64,000 nucleotides of DNA from Sinorhizobium fredii (GTDB lineage Bacteria; Pseudomonadota; Alphaproteobacteria; Rhizobiales; Rhizobiaceae), in NCBI RefSeq assembly GCF_002944405.1, contig NZ_CP024307.1:2128501-2192500 (forward strand), in the 5' to 3' direction. Each line of letters starts with the position of its first letter. Within the stretch, counting starts at the first letter, position 1. The position numbers and the translations under genes are program-made. This document shows, one piece after another, positions 43,048 to 54,633 of the stretch. The notes under the pieces are model-generated. The model made no database searches. It was not told the origin of the DNA and was given only the letters and a program-made list of their open reading frames with translations.

Positions 43048-43386
43048 TCATCGCTTCGTCCCCTCCCGGCAGAAGATGTCTTGGAGGGCGGTGATCAATC
43101 GCACAGCCCTTTCTTCGGCAAGGCGATAGAAGATCTGCTTGGCGTCGCGCCGCGTCGCAACGATGCCCGTCTCCCGCAGCACGGTCAGCTGTTGCGACAA
43201 GGTCGGCTGGTGAATGCCGAGCATCTCTTCCAACTGGCCCACCGAACGCTCGCCGTCGGCGAGCGTAGCGACGATCATCAGCCGGTTCTGGTTTGCAAGC
43301 GTCTTGAGAAGCGCCGCCGCTTCGCCCGCCTGCCCGCCCATGTCCCGACCGCGGTTTTGACATTTGGTGACCGTTCGCATCTCCAT
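43048..43386 (-). CDS. bigR: ArsR family repressor, BigR/SqrR-like
   Basis: 112 residues. The ArsR winged helix is clear: LLKTLANQNRLMIVATLADGERSVGQLEEMLGIHQPTLSQQLTVLRETGIVATRRDAKQIFYRL. Gene order with blh and a TSUP gene identifies it as BigR-like, the repressor of sulfide/persulfide detoxification. The alpha-5 Cys is present (DIFC, residue 106), but the alpha-2 position that is Cys in characterised BigR/SqrR is Ala here (VATL, residue 40). An extra Cys lies at residue 9. The gene directly abuts blh. Confidence 0.85.
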   Translation of the reverse strand: MEMRTVTKCQNRGRDMGGQAGEAAALLKTLANQNRLMIVATLADGERSVGQLEEMLGIHQPTLSQQLTVLRETGIVATRRDAKQIFYRLAEERAVRLITALQDIFCREGTKR

Positions 43387-44277
43387 TCAGCCCCATGCCG
43401 CTCCCTTCAGCGCATTGAGCGGAAACTTCAAATAGCGCGCGCCGTTGGCCTCCGGGTCCGGCAAGCGGCCGCCACGAATATTGACCTGCAATGCGTGCAG
43501 GATCAGCTTCGGCATCGGCAGCGTCTTGTCGCGTGCCTCGCGCAACTGAACGAACTGATCCTCGCTCACGCCGGCGATATGGTGATTGCAGCGCTTCTCC
43601 TCGCCGACCGTGCTTTCCCAGCGCGGCTCGCGACCTTCCGGGCGGTAATCGTGCCCGGTGAAAACCCGGGTTTCGTCCGGCAGCGCCAGGATCTCGCCGA
43701 TCGAATGCCACAGCTGACGCGCGTCACCCCCGGGGAAATCCGCCCTTGCCGTGCCGCTGTCGGGCATGAACATCGTGTCGTGGACGAAGGCTGCGTCGCC
43801 GACGACATAGGTGATGGAGGCAAGGGTGTGGCCCGGCGAATAGAGCACCCGGGCTTCGATCGATCCAAGGGAGAAGCGCTCGCCCTCGTCGAAGAGATGG
43901 TCCCACTGCGACCCGTCCGCCTCGAGCTCCGGCCAATTGTAAATATCCTTCCAGAGCTTCTGCACCCGCACGATCCCGGATCCGATGCCGGTCGGCGCAC
44001 AGGTCCGTTCCTTCAGATAGGCCGCGGCCGAAAAATGATCCGCATGCGGATGGGTGTCGAGGATCCATTCGACCGTCAGGCCGTTCTCCGCGACATAGTC
44101 GAGGATCAGATCCGCCTGCACGGTCGCCGTCGCACCCGACTTTTCATCGAAATCGAGAACCGGGTCGATGATGGCGCAACGCTTCGTGGCCGGATCGGAG
44201 ACGACGTATTGGATGCTGCATGTGCGACACTCGTAAAAGCCTTTGACTTCCGGTTTTGCAGTTGCAGCTGCCGGCAT
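43387..44277 (-). CDS. blh: MBL-fold persulfide dioxygenase-like hydrolase (Blh)
   Basis: 296 residues. The metallo-beta-lactamase metal motif is THPHADH near residue 76, with SPGHT near 165 and HDTMF after it, and GHDYRPEGREP is typical of the ETHE1/Blh persulfide dioxygenase branch. The start at 44277 is chosen for its GGAGGGG four bases upstream; a GTG at 44298 lies inside the operator palindrome. CRTCSIQYVVSDPATKRC near the N-terminus is the segment common in this group. Expected role: oxidising glutathione or protein persulfide to sulfite. Confidence 0.88.
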   Translation of the reverse strand: MPAAATAKPEVKGFYECRTCSIQYVVSDPATKRCAIIDPVLDFDEKSGATATVQADLILDYVAENGLTVEWILDTHPHADHFSAAAYLKERTCAPTGIGSGIVRVQKLWKDIYNWPELEADGSQWDHLFDEGERFSLGSIEARVLYSPGHTLASITYVVGDAAFVHDTMFMPDSGTARADFPGGDARQLWHSIGEILALPDETRVFTGHDYRPEGREPRWESTVGEEKRCNHHIAGVSEDQFVQLREARDKTLPMPKLILHALQVNIRGGRLPDPEANGARYLKFPLNALKGAAWG

Positions 44278-44295
44278 GGGTCCCCTCCATATCAT

Positions 44296-44324
44296 CACTA
44301 TATATTTAAATATAATATATAGTG
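44296..44324. promoter_or_regulatory. AT-rich palindrome upstream of blh, candidate BigR box
   Basis: Perfect 11-base arms CACTATATATT (44296-44306) and AATATATAGTG (44314-44324) around 7 bases, ending 19 bases before the blh start codon. BigR is known to bind an AT-rich palindrome that overlaps the blh promoter. It probably also overlaps the -10 region. Direct binding is inference. Confidence 0.75.
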
Positions 44325-44461
44325 AAAGATCACGCCAAGTGACCCGTGCGAGTCCTGCGGTGCGTGTTCAAGAACTTGGATAGCGATTATCGCACAGCCG
44401 CAGGGGCAAGACTCAGCCATTTTGGGTGGCTGGCGAGACGACTGTCCGGCTCGGGCTTCGC

Positions 44462-45283
44462 CTAGCCGTAAAGGCTGTAGAGAAAGCGCAAGGCAATCAA
44501 GGTCATGAAGATGCCGAAACCGACCTCCAGCTGCCGCCTGTCCATCGCATGGGCAAGCCGCACGCCAAGCGGCGCCACCAGCAGCGAGACCGGGATGATC
44601 AAGGCGACGGCGATCCAGTTGATGAAGCCGGTCGAAAGCGGCGGCAGGCCGGGGTCGCCCCAGCCCGCCCAGATATAGCCGAACAATCCGGGGATGGAGA
44701 TCAACACGCCAACGCCGGAGGACGTCGCGATCGCCTGGTGAATCGGCCGGTTGTACAGCGTCATGAATGTGTTGTTGAGAACGCCGCCGCCGACACCCAT
44801 AAGGGCGGATAGAACGCCGATCACCACTCCGACGAGCCACTTGGCCGGATTTTTCGGAAGCTCCGTGCCAAGACGCCAGGAGGCACGGTTGAGGATCATC
44901 CTCGACGCCACCAGGAGCGCGACGACGGCGAAGATCAGCCGCAAGGTCTCGCTGCTGACATAGGCAGCGATCACCGTGGCAAGGAGGGCGCCGAGCGGAA
45001 TGGCGAGGATCCAATTGCGCAACACGGCCACGTCGACCATGCCCCGCCTATAGTGCGCCAGGAAGGAGCGCACCGATGTCGGTACGATGATCGCGGTAGA
45101 GGTGCCGACAGACAAGTGCATCCGCACGGCGTCGTCGACACCGAGAAGCCCGAAGACCTGGAAGAAGACCGGCACCAGGATCGCACCGCCGCCCACGCCG
45201 AAAAGGCCGGCAAGCACGCCCGATACGACACCGGCCGCGGCCAGCGCCAGGGCAAACATCATCAGTTCCGACAGCGGCGGCAT
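44462..45283 (-). CDS. sulfite exporter TauE/SafE (TSUP) family permease
   Basis: 273 residues, about eight helices in two repeats. Each repeat has the TSUP Gly-rich turn: GLFGVGGGAILVPVFFQ near residue 29 and ALMGVGGGVLNNTFM near 154. In BigR operons such a permease exports sulfite or a related product. It lies upstream of blh with a 184-base gap carrying the BigR-like box, so it may be transcribed separately or together. An inverted repeat GGTGAT-N8-ATCACC (45353-45372) sits 70 bases before its start. Confidence 0.88.
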   Translation of the reverse strand: MPPLSELMMFALALAAAGVVSGVLAGLFGVGGGAILVPVFFQVFGLLGVDDAVRMHLSVGTSTAIIVPTSVRSFLAHYRRGMVDVAVLRNWILAIPLGALLATVIAAYVSSETLRLIFAVVALLVASRMILNRASWRLGTELPKNPAKWLVGVVIGVLSALMGVGGGVLNNTFMTLYNRPIHQAIATSSGVGVLISIPGLFGYIWAGWGDPGLPPLSTGFINWIAVALIIPVSLLVAPLGVRLAHAMDRRQLEVGFGIFMTLIALRFLYSLYG

Positions 45284-45509
45284 GAGAACCCGATCTTTCG
45301 AAGGCCGGCGGCCGATGCCGCCGATGGGAAAGGGCCTTCCCTGTCATGAATCGGTGATGCTTTTCAATCACCTTCAGTGCGCGACGAGCAACCCCGCTCT
45401 CGTGACTTGCACGCCGGAGCCTCCCCTATCCTCCGGGCGTTTTTGGCCGGCCCCCCGCCGGCCTCTTTCAGGGCGCATCATGCGACGCGCTTTAGGGTCT
45501 TTGTTTTGC

Positions 45510-45553
45510 GCCTGTCTTTGTCCCAAAACCGCTGCACACTTTTGGGCGACATG
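45510..45553. repeat. intergenic palindromic repeat, copy 2
   Basis: It shares the 23-base core at 45522-45544 with the copy at 1384-1406, and the flanking arm GCGACATGCGC. The outer stem here has one mismatch. It sits just downstream of the extensin-like gene. Confidence 0.65.
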
Positions 45554-45555
45554 CG

Positions 45556-46782
45556 CTAATCGCAATGCCGGTAGCCGGACTTCCGGGTTCTGAGGTCGAA
45601 GTGGAAATGATCCTTGTGGAAGGGGTCGCTGCCGGGACCGAGCACGGTGTTGAAATACTTGCAGCTGTCGGCGCGCACCGCCTTCAGCAGCCCACGTTCG
45701 CGGAAGGCGAAGAAGCCCTTCCGGCGCACATCGATCTCCTTGCCGTTCTTCAGCACGAACTTGCCGACGTCGATCGCATTGCCGCGCGCATGTTCCGACA
45801 TCGGATTGCCGCGCCGCGAGTTCATCGTCCGGCAGGAATAGCCGCCGAGCGGCTTGATCGTCTTGACACCCGACCAGTAGCGGTAGCGCGAGGACGGCGC
45901 GAGCTCGTATTTCACCCATTTGGCGAAGGCTTCGGTCACCTGGCAATTGAGCTTGACCGCCGGCCTGACGGCAATATTGCCGGAAAGGCCGCTGATCTCG
46001 ACCGGATAGTCGATGCCGCAGGACGGACCGTCATGGATGCGCGGCACGTCGCGGAAAACGACGCCGAGCTTCTTCAGGCGCTGGCGGCAGGCGATCTCCG
46101 ACCGCGGCATTTCACCGGTATATTCGGGCGCCGACAGAGGACTGCGGACGCGCGGCAGGAAAGCGACCTGCTGCGGCTCCTCGGTGCGCCGCACGGTTCG
46201 TTGCGGCATGACGGAGCGCGCCCTCTTCGCCTCTTCTGCGGAGATCTGCTCCGGCGTAAGCGGCGGCAGATCGGGGTCGTAACCCGGCGCAGGGTCGATG
46301 GCTGGCGGCGGCTCGGCGAGGCCGCCGAGCTGACGCACGTTCTCCTCGCCGATGCCGCCGACGACCGGCTGAGCGGTGTTGCCTTCGGCAATATCACCGG
46401 CTTGCTCCTGCGCCAGGCCGACAACCGGCTCGACGCCGAGCATCGCATCCATGTTGACGCCTTCGGGAGGAACCGTCATCGGGCCGGCGCTCGCGACTCG
46501 CGTGTCAGCCATTTCCGGCTCGCTGTCGATCATCGGCAGGCGGCCCTGCGGCTTGGCCACGCCGGCGCTCCTGTCGCTGAAGGTCGATACCGGCTCCGGA
46601 GAGGGATAGGCAGCCGCCTGCCGTTCCGGATGGGCAATGACGCGGCTCGGCCGGATGGCGCCGACGCGCGACGCCTCGTCGATCCGGGCGGGCGGCGACA
46701 GCACGTCCGTGCTGCAGGCCACAAGCGGAAGAGACAGCAGCAGCGCCGTCAACGGCCGATGGAGAAGAGAAACATACGCCAA
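45556..46782 (-). CDS. extensin-like C-terminal domain lipoprotein
   Basis: About 408 residues. A hydrophobic N-terminus ends in a lipobox-like LSLPLVACS. Some 200 residues of Pro/Glu-rich, probably disordered sequence follow, then the extensin-like C-terminal domain with ACRQRLKKLGVVF, VKLNCQVTEAFAKWV, SEHARGNAIDVGKFVL and FHKDHFHFDLR, an Asp/His arrangement like that of D,D-peptidase-type metal sites. It probably acts on the cell wall from the outer membrane. The start is set at TTG 46782, uncertain; the frame is open to an ATG at 46920 but that stretch looks non-native. Confidence 0.8.
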   Translation of the reverse strand: MAYVSLLHRPLTALLLSLPLVACSTDVLSPPARIDEASRVGAIRPSRVIAHPERQAAAYPSPEPVSTFSDRSAGVAKPQGRLPMIDSEPEMADTRVASAGPMTVPPEGVNMDAMLGVEPVVGLAQEQAGDIAEGNTAQPVVGGIGEENVRQLGGLAEPPPAIDPAPGYDPDLPPLTPEQISAEEAKRARSVMPQRTVRRTEEPQQVAFLPRVRSPLSAPEYTGEMPRSEIACRQRLKKLGVVFRDVPRIHDGPSCGIDYPVEISGLSGNIAVRPAVKLNCQVTEAFAKWVKYELAPSSRYRYWSGVKTIKPLGGYSCRTMNSRRGNPMSEHARGNAIDVGKFVLKNGKEIDVRRKGFFAFRERGLLKAVRADSCKYFNTVLGPGSDPFHKDHFHFDLRTRKSGYRHCD

Positions 46783-46988
46783 TACACTCGCCGCCTTCGT
46801 CCGTGGCAAAGCCTTGACTTTGCCGGTCCACCGCCCCGCCCGCGATCGAAACTGAAGGTCCGCTATGTCGCCACGCGGGCAAGCGGCCAAAAAAACGGGC
46901 TGAGGCCGCAGTCTATGCAAACGTGGTAAACGAAGCGTTTGCCCGGCACCGCAAATGGGACGAGGGCTCGCTTAGCGCGGCTAGTTCC

Positions 46989-47531
46989 TCAGCCGCACTC
47001 GCCGCCATGGACGATGCGGAAACCGGCGGCGCCGGCCTCGCAGGCATTCGGGAAGGTTCTGAGCCGCCCGCCGCGCTGGCCGCAAACCGGGGCATATTCC
47101 CGCGTGCAGAACTGCTGTGGCGCCGGTTCATCGCTGCGACGGCATTCGCCCGCCCCGATCACCCGGAATCCGTCGGCCCCTGCCACGCAGGCATTTGCAA
47201 ATGTCCGCCTCAGCCTACCGCGCTCGCCGCAGACCGGTGCGTATTCCCGGGTGCAGGCCTGCTCAACCGGTGGACGGAAATCGGGGCGGCATTCGCCGCG
47301 GTGCAGGACGCGAAATCCGTCGGCACGCGCGTTGCAGGCATTGGGGAAGGTTCTGAGGCGGTTGCCGCGTTCGCCGCAGACCGGCGCGAATTCCATGGTG
47401 CACATCTGCGGCGGCCGGATCGGCGGCCCGTGACGCGGTTCGTCGACGACAACCGTGCAGGCGGAGAGCAGGCCCATGACCGTCAAGATTGCCGCGGTTG
47501 GCCGCGAAATGAGAAGCCTGAGAAGCGCCAT
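46989..47531 (-). CDS. lipoprotein with three Kazal-type repeats
   Basis: 180 residues. Lipobox LLSAC with Cys at residue 25. Three similar units follow, each built as Cys-x7-PVCGxRG, T-F-x-N-A-C, and ending G-E-C, beginning near residues 44, 95 and 145 (for example CTREYAPVCGERG). They match the Kazal serine-protease-inhibitor fold but carry four Cys, lacking the C1-C5 pair. GGAGG lies before the ATG at 47531. Possible role: shielding the envelope from host or predator proteases. It precedes the extensin-like gene on the same strand. Confidence 0.85.
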   Translation of the reverse strand: MALLRLLISRPTAAILTVMGLLSACTVVVDEPRHGPPIRPPQMCTMEFAPVCGERGNRLRTFPNACNARADGFRVLHRGECRPDFRPPVEQACTREYAPVCGERGRLRRTFANACVAGADGFRVIGAGECRRSDEPAPQQFCTREYAPVCGQRGGRLRTFPNACEAGAAGFRIVHGGECG

Positions 47532-47679
47532 GAAGTCCTCCGCGAGGGTGCTGTGCCTCGAGCGAATTGCAACAGCCGCTCGTTCCCGGCCCGATCTCAC
47601 CCCGAACGGAGAACGCCGTCAATATCCGCGAACCGCTCCGGCTGCATGCAACCGAGGATAGGAACGGCAAAAGCGCCGA

Positions 47680-47710
47680 AAAGAAGAACCCGCGCTCTTT
47701 CGAACGCGGG
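47680..47710 (-). terminator. terminator of the Cache chemoreceptor gene
   Basis: Six-base GC stem CCCGCG (47689-47694) with CGCGGG (47705-47710), loop of 10, followed on the minus strand by a T-rich TTCTTCTT run. Confidence 0.7.
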
Positions 47711-47737
47711 CCAGCAAAATCCGTCTTTTCTTATGTG

Positions 47738-49546
47738 TCAGGCGGCCCGGCCGTAGGCCGCTTGCCCGTCCCGCAGGCGGAACCTGTCTAGCAAGGTTTT
47801 CAATTCGCGGCTTTCCTGCGCCAGGACCTGGCTGGCGGCGGTCGTTTCCTCGACCATCGCCGCATTCTGCTGGGTCATCTGATCCATGCTGTTGACGGCG
47901 GTATTGACCTCCTGCAGGCCGGTCGCCTGTTCCCGCGCCGCGGTGGCGATCGAGGCGACCTGCTCGTTCACCTGGTTGACGAGAGCCTCGATCTCCATCA
48001 GCGCGTCGCCCGTGGAGCGGACGAGCTCGACACCCGCACCGACTTCCTTGACCGACGTGCCGATCAGATCCTTGATCTCCTTTGCGGCGCCGGCCGAACG
48101 TTGGGCGAGCTCGCGAACTTCCTGGGCGACGACCGCGAAGCCGCGTCCCGCCTCGCCCGCCCGCGCCGCTTCGACGCCGGCATTCAACGCCAACAGGTTG
48201 GTCTGGAAGGCGATCTCGTCGATGACGCCGATGATCTGGCTGATGCGGCTCGAGGAATCCTCGATCCGGCCCATGGCATCGATCGCGTTGCGGACGATGC
48301 CGCCAGATTTCGCCGCGCTTGCCTTGGTCTCGTTGACCATGTCACGGGCCTCGACGGCGCGGTCCGAGGCATGGCGTACGGTCGAGGTGATCTCGTCGAG
48401 CGCGGCTGCCGTTTCCTCCAAGGCGGCCGCCTGCTGTTCAGTCCGCCGCGCCAGGTTGTTCGCCGCTTCGGAAATGTCGCCGGCGCTGCCGTGCACGATC
48501 TCGGTCGAATGCGAGATTGCCCCGATGACATCGCGAAGCGCGGCAACGGCGGTGTTGAAGTCGTGCTTGAGCTTGCCGTATTCCGGCGCGATCCGCCCGA
48601 CCTCGGCCGTCAGATCGCCACTTGCCAGCCGCTCAAGAGCTGCGCCGAGCGCTTCCATCGCCTCGGCCTGGGCCGCGGCGGTCGAGCGCTGCAGTTCCTC
48701 GTTGCCGCGCCGTTCGGCGTTCAGACGGTCCTGCTGCTCGACTTCGCGCGAGCGCAGCTCCAGGCGCTCCTTGACGGAATCCCGCAGCACCAGCAGCACC
48801 TTGGCCATCTGGCCGATCTCGTCGCCACGGTCCGTTTCGGGCACGTCCGATGAAATATCTTCGTCGGCGATCGCCTGCATGGCGACTTTCAGCTTTTCGA
48901 CCGGCCTCACGACGCTGCGGACGATCGCCAGCGCCGCCAGCAGGATCGCCAGCGCCGCCGCCGCCAGAATGCCGCCAACCTGCCAGGCACGCTCGCGGAA
49001 CATCGCCGCCAGGTCGTCGGCATAGACGCCGGTGCCTACAACCCAGCCCCAGGGCTTGAAGCCGGCCACATGCGAATATTTCAGCACCGGCTCCTCGGCG
49101 CCGGGCTTCGGCCAGTAATAGTCGACGAAGCCCCGGCCCTCCGCCTGCACCGTCTTGACGAATTCGACGAACAGGAACTTGCCGTTCGGATCCTTGTTCT
49201 GGGAGAGATCCTTGCCGTCCAGTTCCGGCTTGATCGGGTGCATCACCATGGTCGGATGCATGTCATTGACCCAGAAATAGCCGCTGTCCTGGTAGCGCAT
49301 CGCCTTGATGGCTTCCAGGGCGCGCTTCTGCGCCTCCTCGCGCGAAAGCGTCCCGGCCTCTTCCTGCTTGTGATAGGCCTCGAACACCGTCACGGCGTTC
49401 TCGTTCATTGCCGAAAGCATCGCCTTGCGTTCGGCGACGAGTTTGTCCTGCGCCTGGATCAGGCCAAAGGTCAGCGCCGCTGCCATGGCGAGCAACGCAA
49501 ATGCCACGAGCGCGTAAAGCCGCGCCGAAATCCGAAATCGTCTCAT
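47738..49546 (-). CDS. methyl-accepting chemotaxis protein with single Cache sensor
   Basis: 602 residues. Helix 1 at about 10-30, then a periplasmic sCache domain ([43 protein letters not shown] and [12 protein letters not shown]), helix 2 at about 190-212, HAMP, and the signalling domain with [20 protein letters not shown] at its tip. The YFWV-xx-MHP-M-MHP signature fits sCache_2 receptors, some of which bind small carboxylates (S. meliloti McpV type). The start at 49546 has GGGAGG upstream. It pairs functionally, not physically, with the other receptor at 3.2-5.7 kb. Confidence 0.92.
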   Translation of the reverse strand: MRRFRISARLYALVAFALLAMAAALTFGLIQAQDKLVAERKAMLSAMNENAVTVFEAYHKQEEAGTLSREEAQKRALEAIKAMRYQDSGYFWVNDMHPTMVMHPIKPELDGKDLSQNKDPNGKFLFVEFVKTVQAEGRGFVDYYWPKPGAEEPVLKYSHVAGFKPWGWVVGTGVYADDLAAMFRERAWQVGGILAAAALAILLAALAIVRSVVRPVEKLKVAMQAIADEDISSDVPETDRGDEIGQMAKVLLVLRDSVKERLELRSREVEQQDRLNAERRGNEELQRSTAAAQAEAMEALGAALERLASGDLTAEVGRIAPEYGKLKHDFNTAVAALRDVIGAISHSTEIVHGSAGDISEAANNLARRTEQQAAALEETAAALDEITSTVRHASDRAVEARDMVNETKASAAKSGGIVRNAIDAMGRIEDSSSRISQIIGVIDEIAFQTNLLALNAGVEAARAGEAGRGFAVVAQEVRELAQRSAGAAKEIKDLIGTSVKEVGAGVELVRSTGDALMEIEALVNQVNEQVASIATAAREQATGLQEVNTAVNSMDQMTQQNAAMVEETTAASQVLAQESRELKTLLDRFRLRDGQAAYGRAA

Positions 49547-49746
49547 CCCAGCCTCCCTCAAAGTGGGTGCAGGATACAGGCAGGAATTTGCGAAGCTCCT
49601 AACAAAGGTTTTGCTAGATTTTAGGATGGACAATTAACCTTTCGACAACCAACACGAGCACCGGCCCCCTCCCCGATCGTCGCAGAGCCCCTTTTTCGGA
49701 TTGGCGTCATGCGCTAAAGCTTGCCTGAATGAGGGAGACGGGCCGC

Positions 49747-50133
49747 ATGAATGTCGTGATCAAGCCGAACGGCGAGCTAACCTTGCGCACGCTGGCGATG
49801 CCCGGCGACGCCAACGCGGCCGGCGACATCTTCGGCGGCTGGGTGATGGCGCAGATGGACCTTTCCTGCGGCATCCGCGCCGCCGAACGCGCCCGGGGCC
49901 GCGTCGTCACCGCCGCCGTCAAGGAAATGGCCTTCGCCCTGCCGGTTAAGATCGGTGACACGCTTTGCATCTATACGGACATCGTCAGCGTTGGCCGTAC
50001 TTCGATGACGCTCAAGGTCGAGGCCTGGGCGCAGCGCTACCTGTCGCATGTTATGGAAAAGGTTACCGACGCGATTTTCGTGATGGTGGCGCTCGACAGC
50101 AGCGGGAAGCCGACGCCCGTACCGGCGGAATAG
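49747..50133 (+). CDS. acyl-CoA thioesterase (hotdog fold, YciA-like)
   Basis: 128 residues. LAMPGDANAAGDIFGGWVMAQMD near residue 18 is the YciA/BFIT-type motif with the catalytic Asp, followed by VTAAVKEMAFALPVKIGDTL, the CoA-binding part. The ATG at 49747 fits better than the one at 49729. Hydrolyses acyl-CoA; the chain-length range is not readable. A small membrane pseudogene follows 10 bases later. Confidence 0.9.
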   Translation: MNVVIKPNGELTLRTLAMPGDANAAGDIFGGWVMAQMDLSCGIRAAERARGRVVTAAVKEMAFALPVKIGDTLCIYTDIVSVGRTSMTLKVEAWAQRYLSHVMEKVTDAIFVMVALDSSGKPTPVPAE

Positions 50134-50143
50134 CGGTAGCGCC

Positions 50144-50736
50144 ATGGACGCACCCGCGCCGGATTCGGCGATTTTCTCCCATATCCGGGTGGTGATGGGC
50201 ATGATCATCAGCCTCAGCCTGGCGCGGCCGCTGAGCGGCGTGGCGCTCTTCATACAGCACCCCGGCAAGACCAGGGTGTTCTGGATCCACCTCGGCTGGG
50301 TGTTGTTCCTGTTCATCTTCCTCGTGCATTTCTGGTGGTGGGAATATCACCTGCATGCGCTACCGGCGATCGACGTCACCGTCTATCTGTTCGTCATCCT
50401 CTATGCCTGCGTCTTCTTTCTTCCTGAGCGTGCTGCTGTTTCCCGCGTCGCTGGAGGACTACAGCGGATACGAACATTATTTCATGTCGCGCCGCGCCTG
50501 GTTCTTCGGCTTTCTGACCCTCGCCTTCCTCGTCGATTTGGTCGGCACCGCGGTGAAGGGAAAAGCCTACTTCGAATCCTTCGGCATGGAATATCCGCTG
50601 CGCAACGCGGCTTACATTGCGCTCTGCATCATCGCTGCGATGACACCGAACCGCCGGTTCCACGCCGTCTTTTTTGGTGGCTGGCGTGCTCTATCAACTG
50701 ACCTGGATGTATGGAGCCTTCGATCTCTTGGAATGA
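50144..50736 (+). pseudogene. small membrane protein gene with two frameshifts
   Basis: The coding trace passes through three frames. The first gives IRVVMGMIISLSLARPLSGVALF through DVTVYLFVILYACVF. The second begins FFLSVLLFPASLEDYSGYEHY and runs to AAMTPNRRFHAV. The third gives LYQLTWMYGAFDLLE and stops at 50736. The first shift, near 50411-50425, looks like a 4-base duplication in a CTT-rich run. The second is one extra T in the six-T run at 50670-50675. Repaired, it would be about 196 residues with five or six helices. It is either a real pseudogene or carries sequence errors in repetitive spots. The family is not recognised. Confidence 0.75.
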
Positions 50737-50744
50737 TTCAGGGC

Positions 50745-51098
50745 TCACCCCTTGAAGATAAACGACGCTCCCAGCGCGATGAACGCGAAGCCGACGAGTT
50801 GATGCCAACCGATCGACTCCTTTAGCCAGAAGACCGAGAAGAGGACGAAAATGCTGAGTGTGATCACTTCCTGCATCGTCTTCAGCTGCGCCGCCGAATA
50901 GACGGAATGGCCGATGCGGTTGGCCGGTACTGCCAGCCAGTATTCGAAGAAGGCGATGCCCCAGCTGGCGACGATGACGATATAGAGCGGCGAGGACGTA
51001 AACTTCAGGTGGCCGTACCAGGCGAAGGTCATGAAAACATTCGAGGCGATGAGCAGCAGCACCGGCCAGACATAGGCGGGATTGATGGCAAAGGACAT
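50745..51098 (-). CDS. DUF486/DMT-like small membrane protein
   Basis: 117 residues, four helices. MSFAINPAYVWPVLLLIASN, MTFAWYGHLKF, SWGIAFFEYWLAVPANRIG and LKTMQEVITLSIFVLFS match DUF486. The ATG at 51098 has GAGG upstream; the longer open frame is not hydrophobic. Function unknown, possibly a small transporter subunit. Convergent with the frameshifted membrane gene. Confidence 0.87.
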   Translation of the reverse strand: MSFAINPAYVWPVLLLIASNVFMTFAWYGHLKFTSSPLYIVIVASWGIAFFEYWLAVPANRIGHSVYSAAQLKTMQEVITLSIFVLFSVFWLKESIGWHQLVGFAFIALGASFIFKG

Positions 51099-51344
51099 GA
51101 AGACCTCGGGAGGACGCGAATCGGTGCACGAGGATGATCTGGACGCAGCCGTCGGTTCAAGTTTTTCTGATCCGCGCTGAACCAGTACCGTCCAACATAA
51201 TCTGTCCCTGTCATCGGAAAGCAACGTCCGGTCTTACCGGAGCCCTCGACCGGTTCGCCAAGGCAGGAAATTCCGCGCCGGCCGTTTCCCTTTTGTACTC
51301 ATTCCCCCTTTTCTTTCGCGCTGACTCTCTCCATATTCCCGGCC

Positions 51345-54389
<3,045 letters not shown>

Positions 54390-54633
54390 TGGATCGAGGG
54401 ACTCAATTTTAGAGAACCCATTTTTCGCTACTCCGCCGGCCGACCGCTCGATCGGCCCGTAAGGGTGACGTGAGAAGACGTGTATTCACGCGCCGCACCC
54501 TATCTTTTTTACGGGCCAGTTCACGCGCCTATCCCCGTTTTCCCCATCCTCACGCAACCAAAAACCCTAACTTTATAGGGAACATTCCCGCAGATTGCGA
54601 ATTTCAGTTCAAACTAATTTAGGGAGAACGAAG

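Noticed and set aside
45448..45475. GGCCGGC/GCCGGCC hairpin as terminator
   Set aside because: The T-run precedes rather than follows the stem on the plus strand, and no plus-strand gene ends there.
46923..47756. Forward open frame across the Kazal lipoprotein region
   Set aside because: No ribosome site or domain; the reverse strand has lipobox and three Kazal units with GGAGG upstream.
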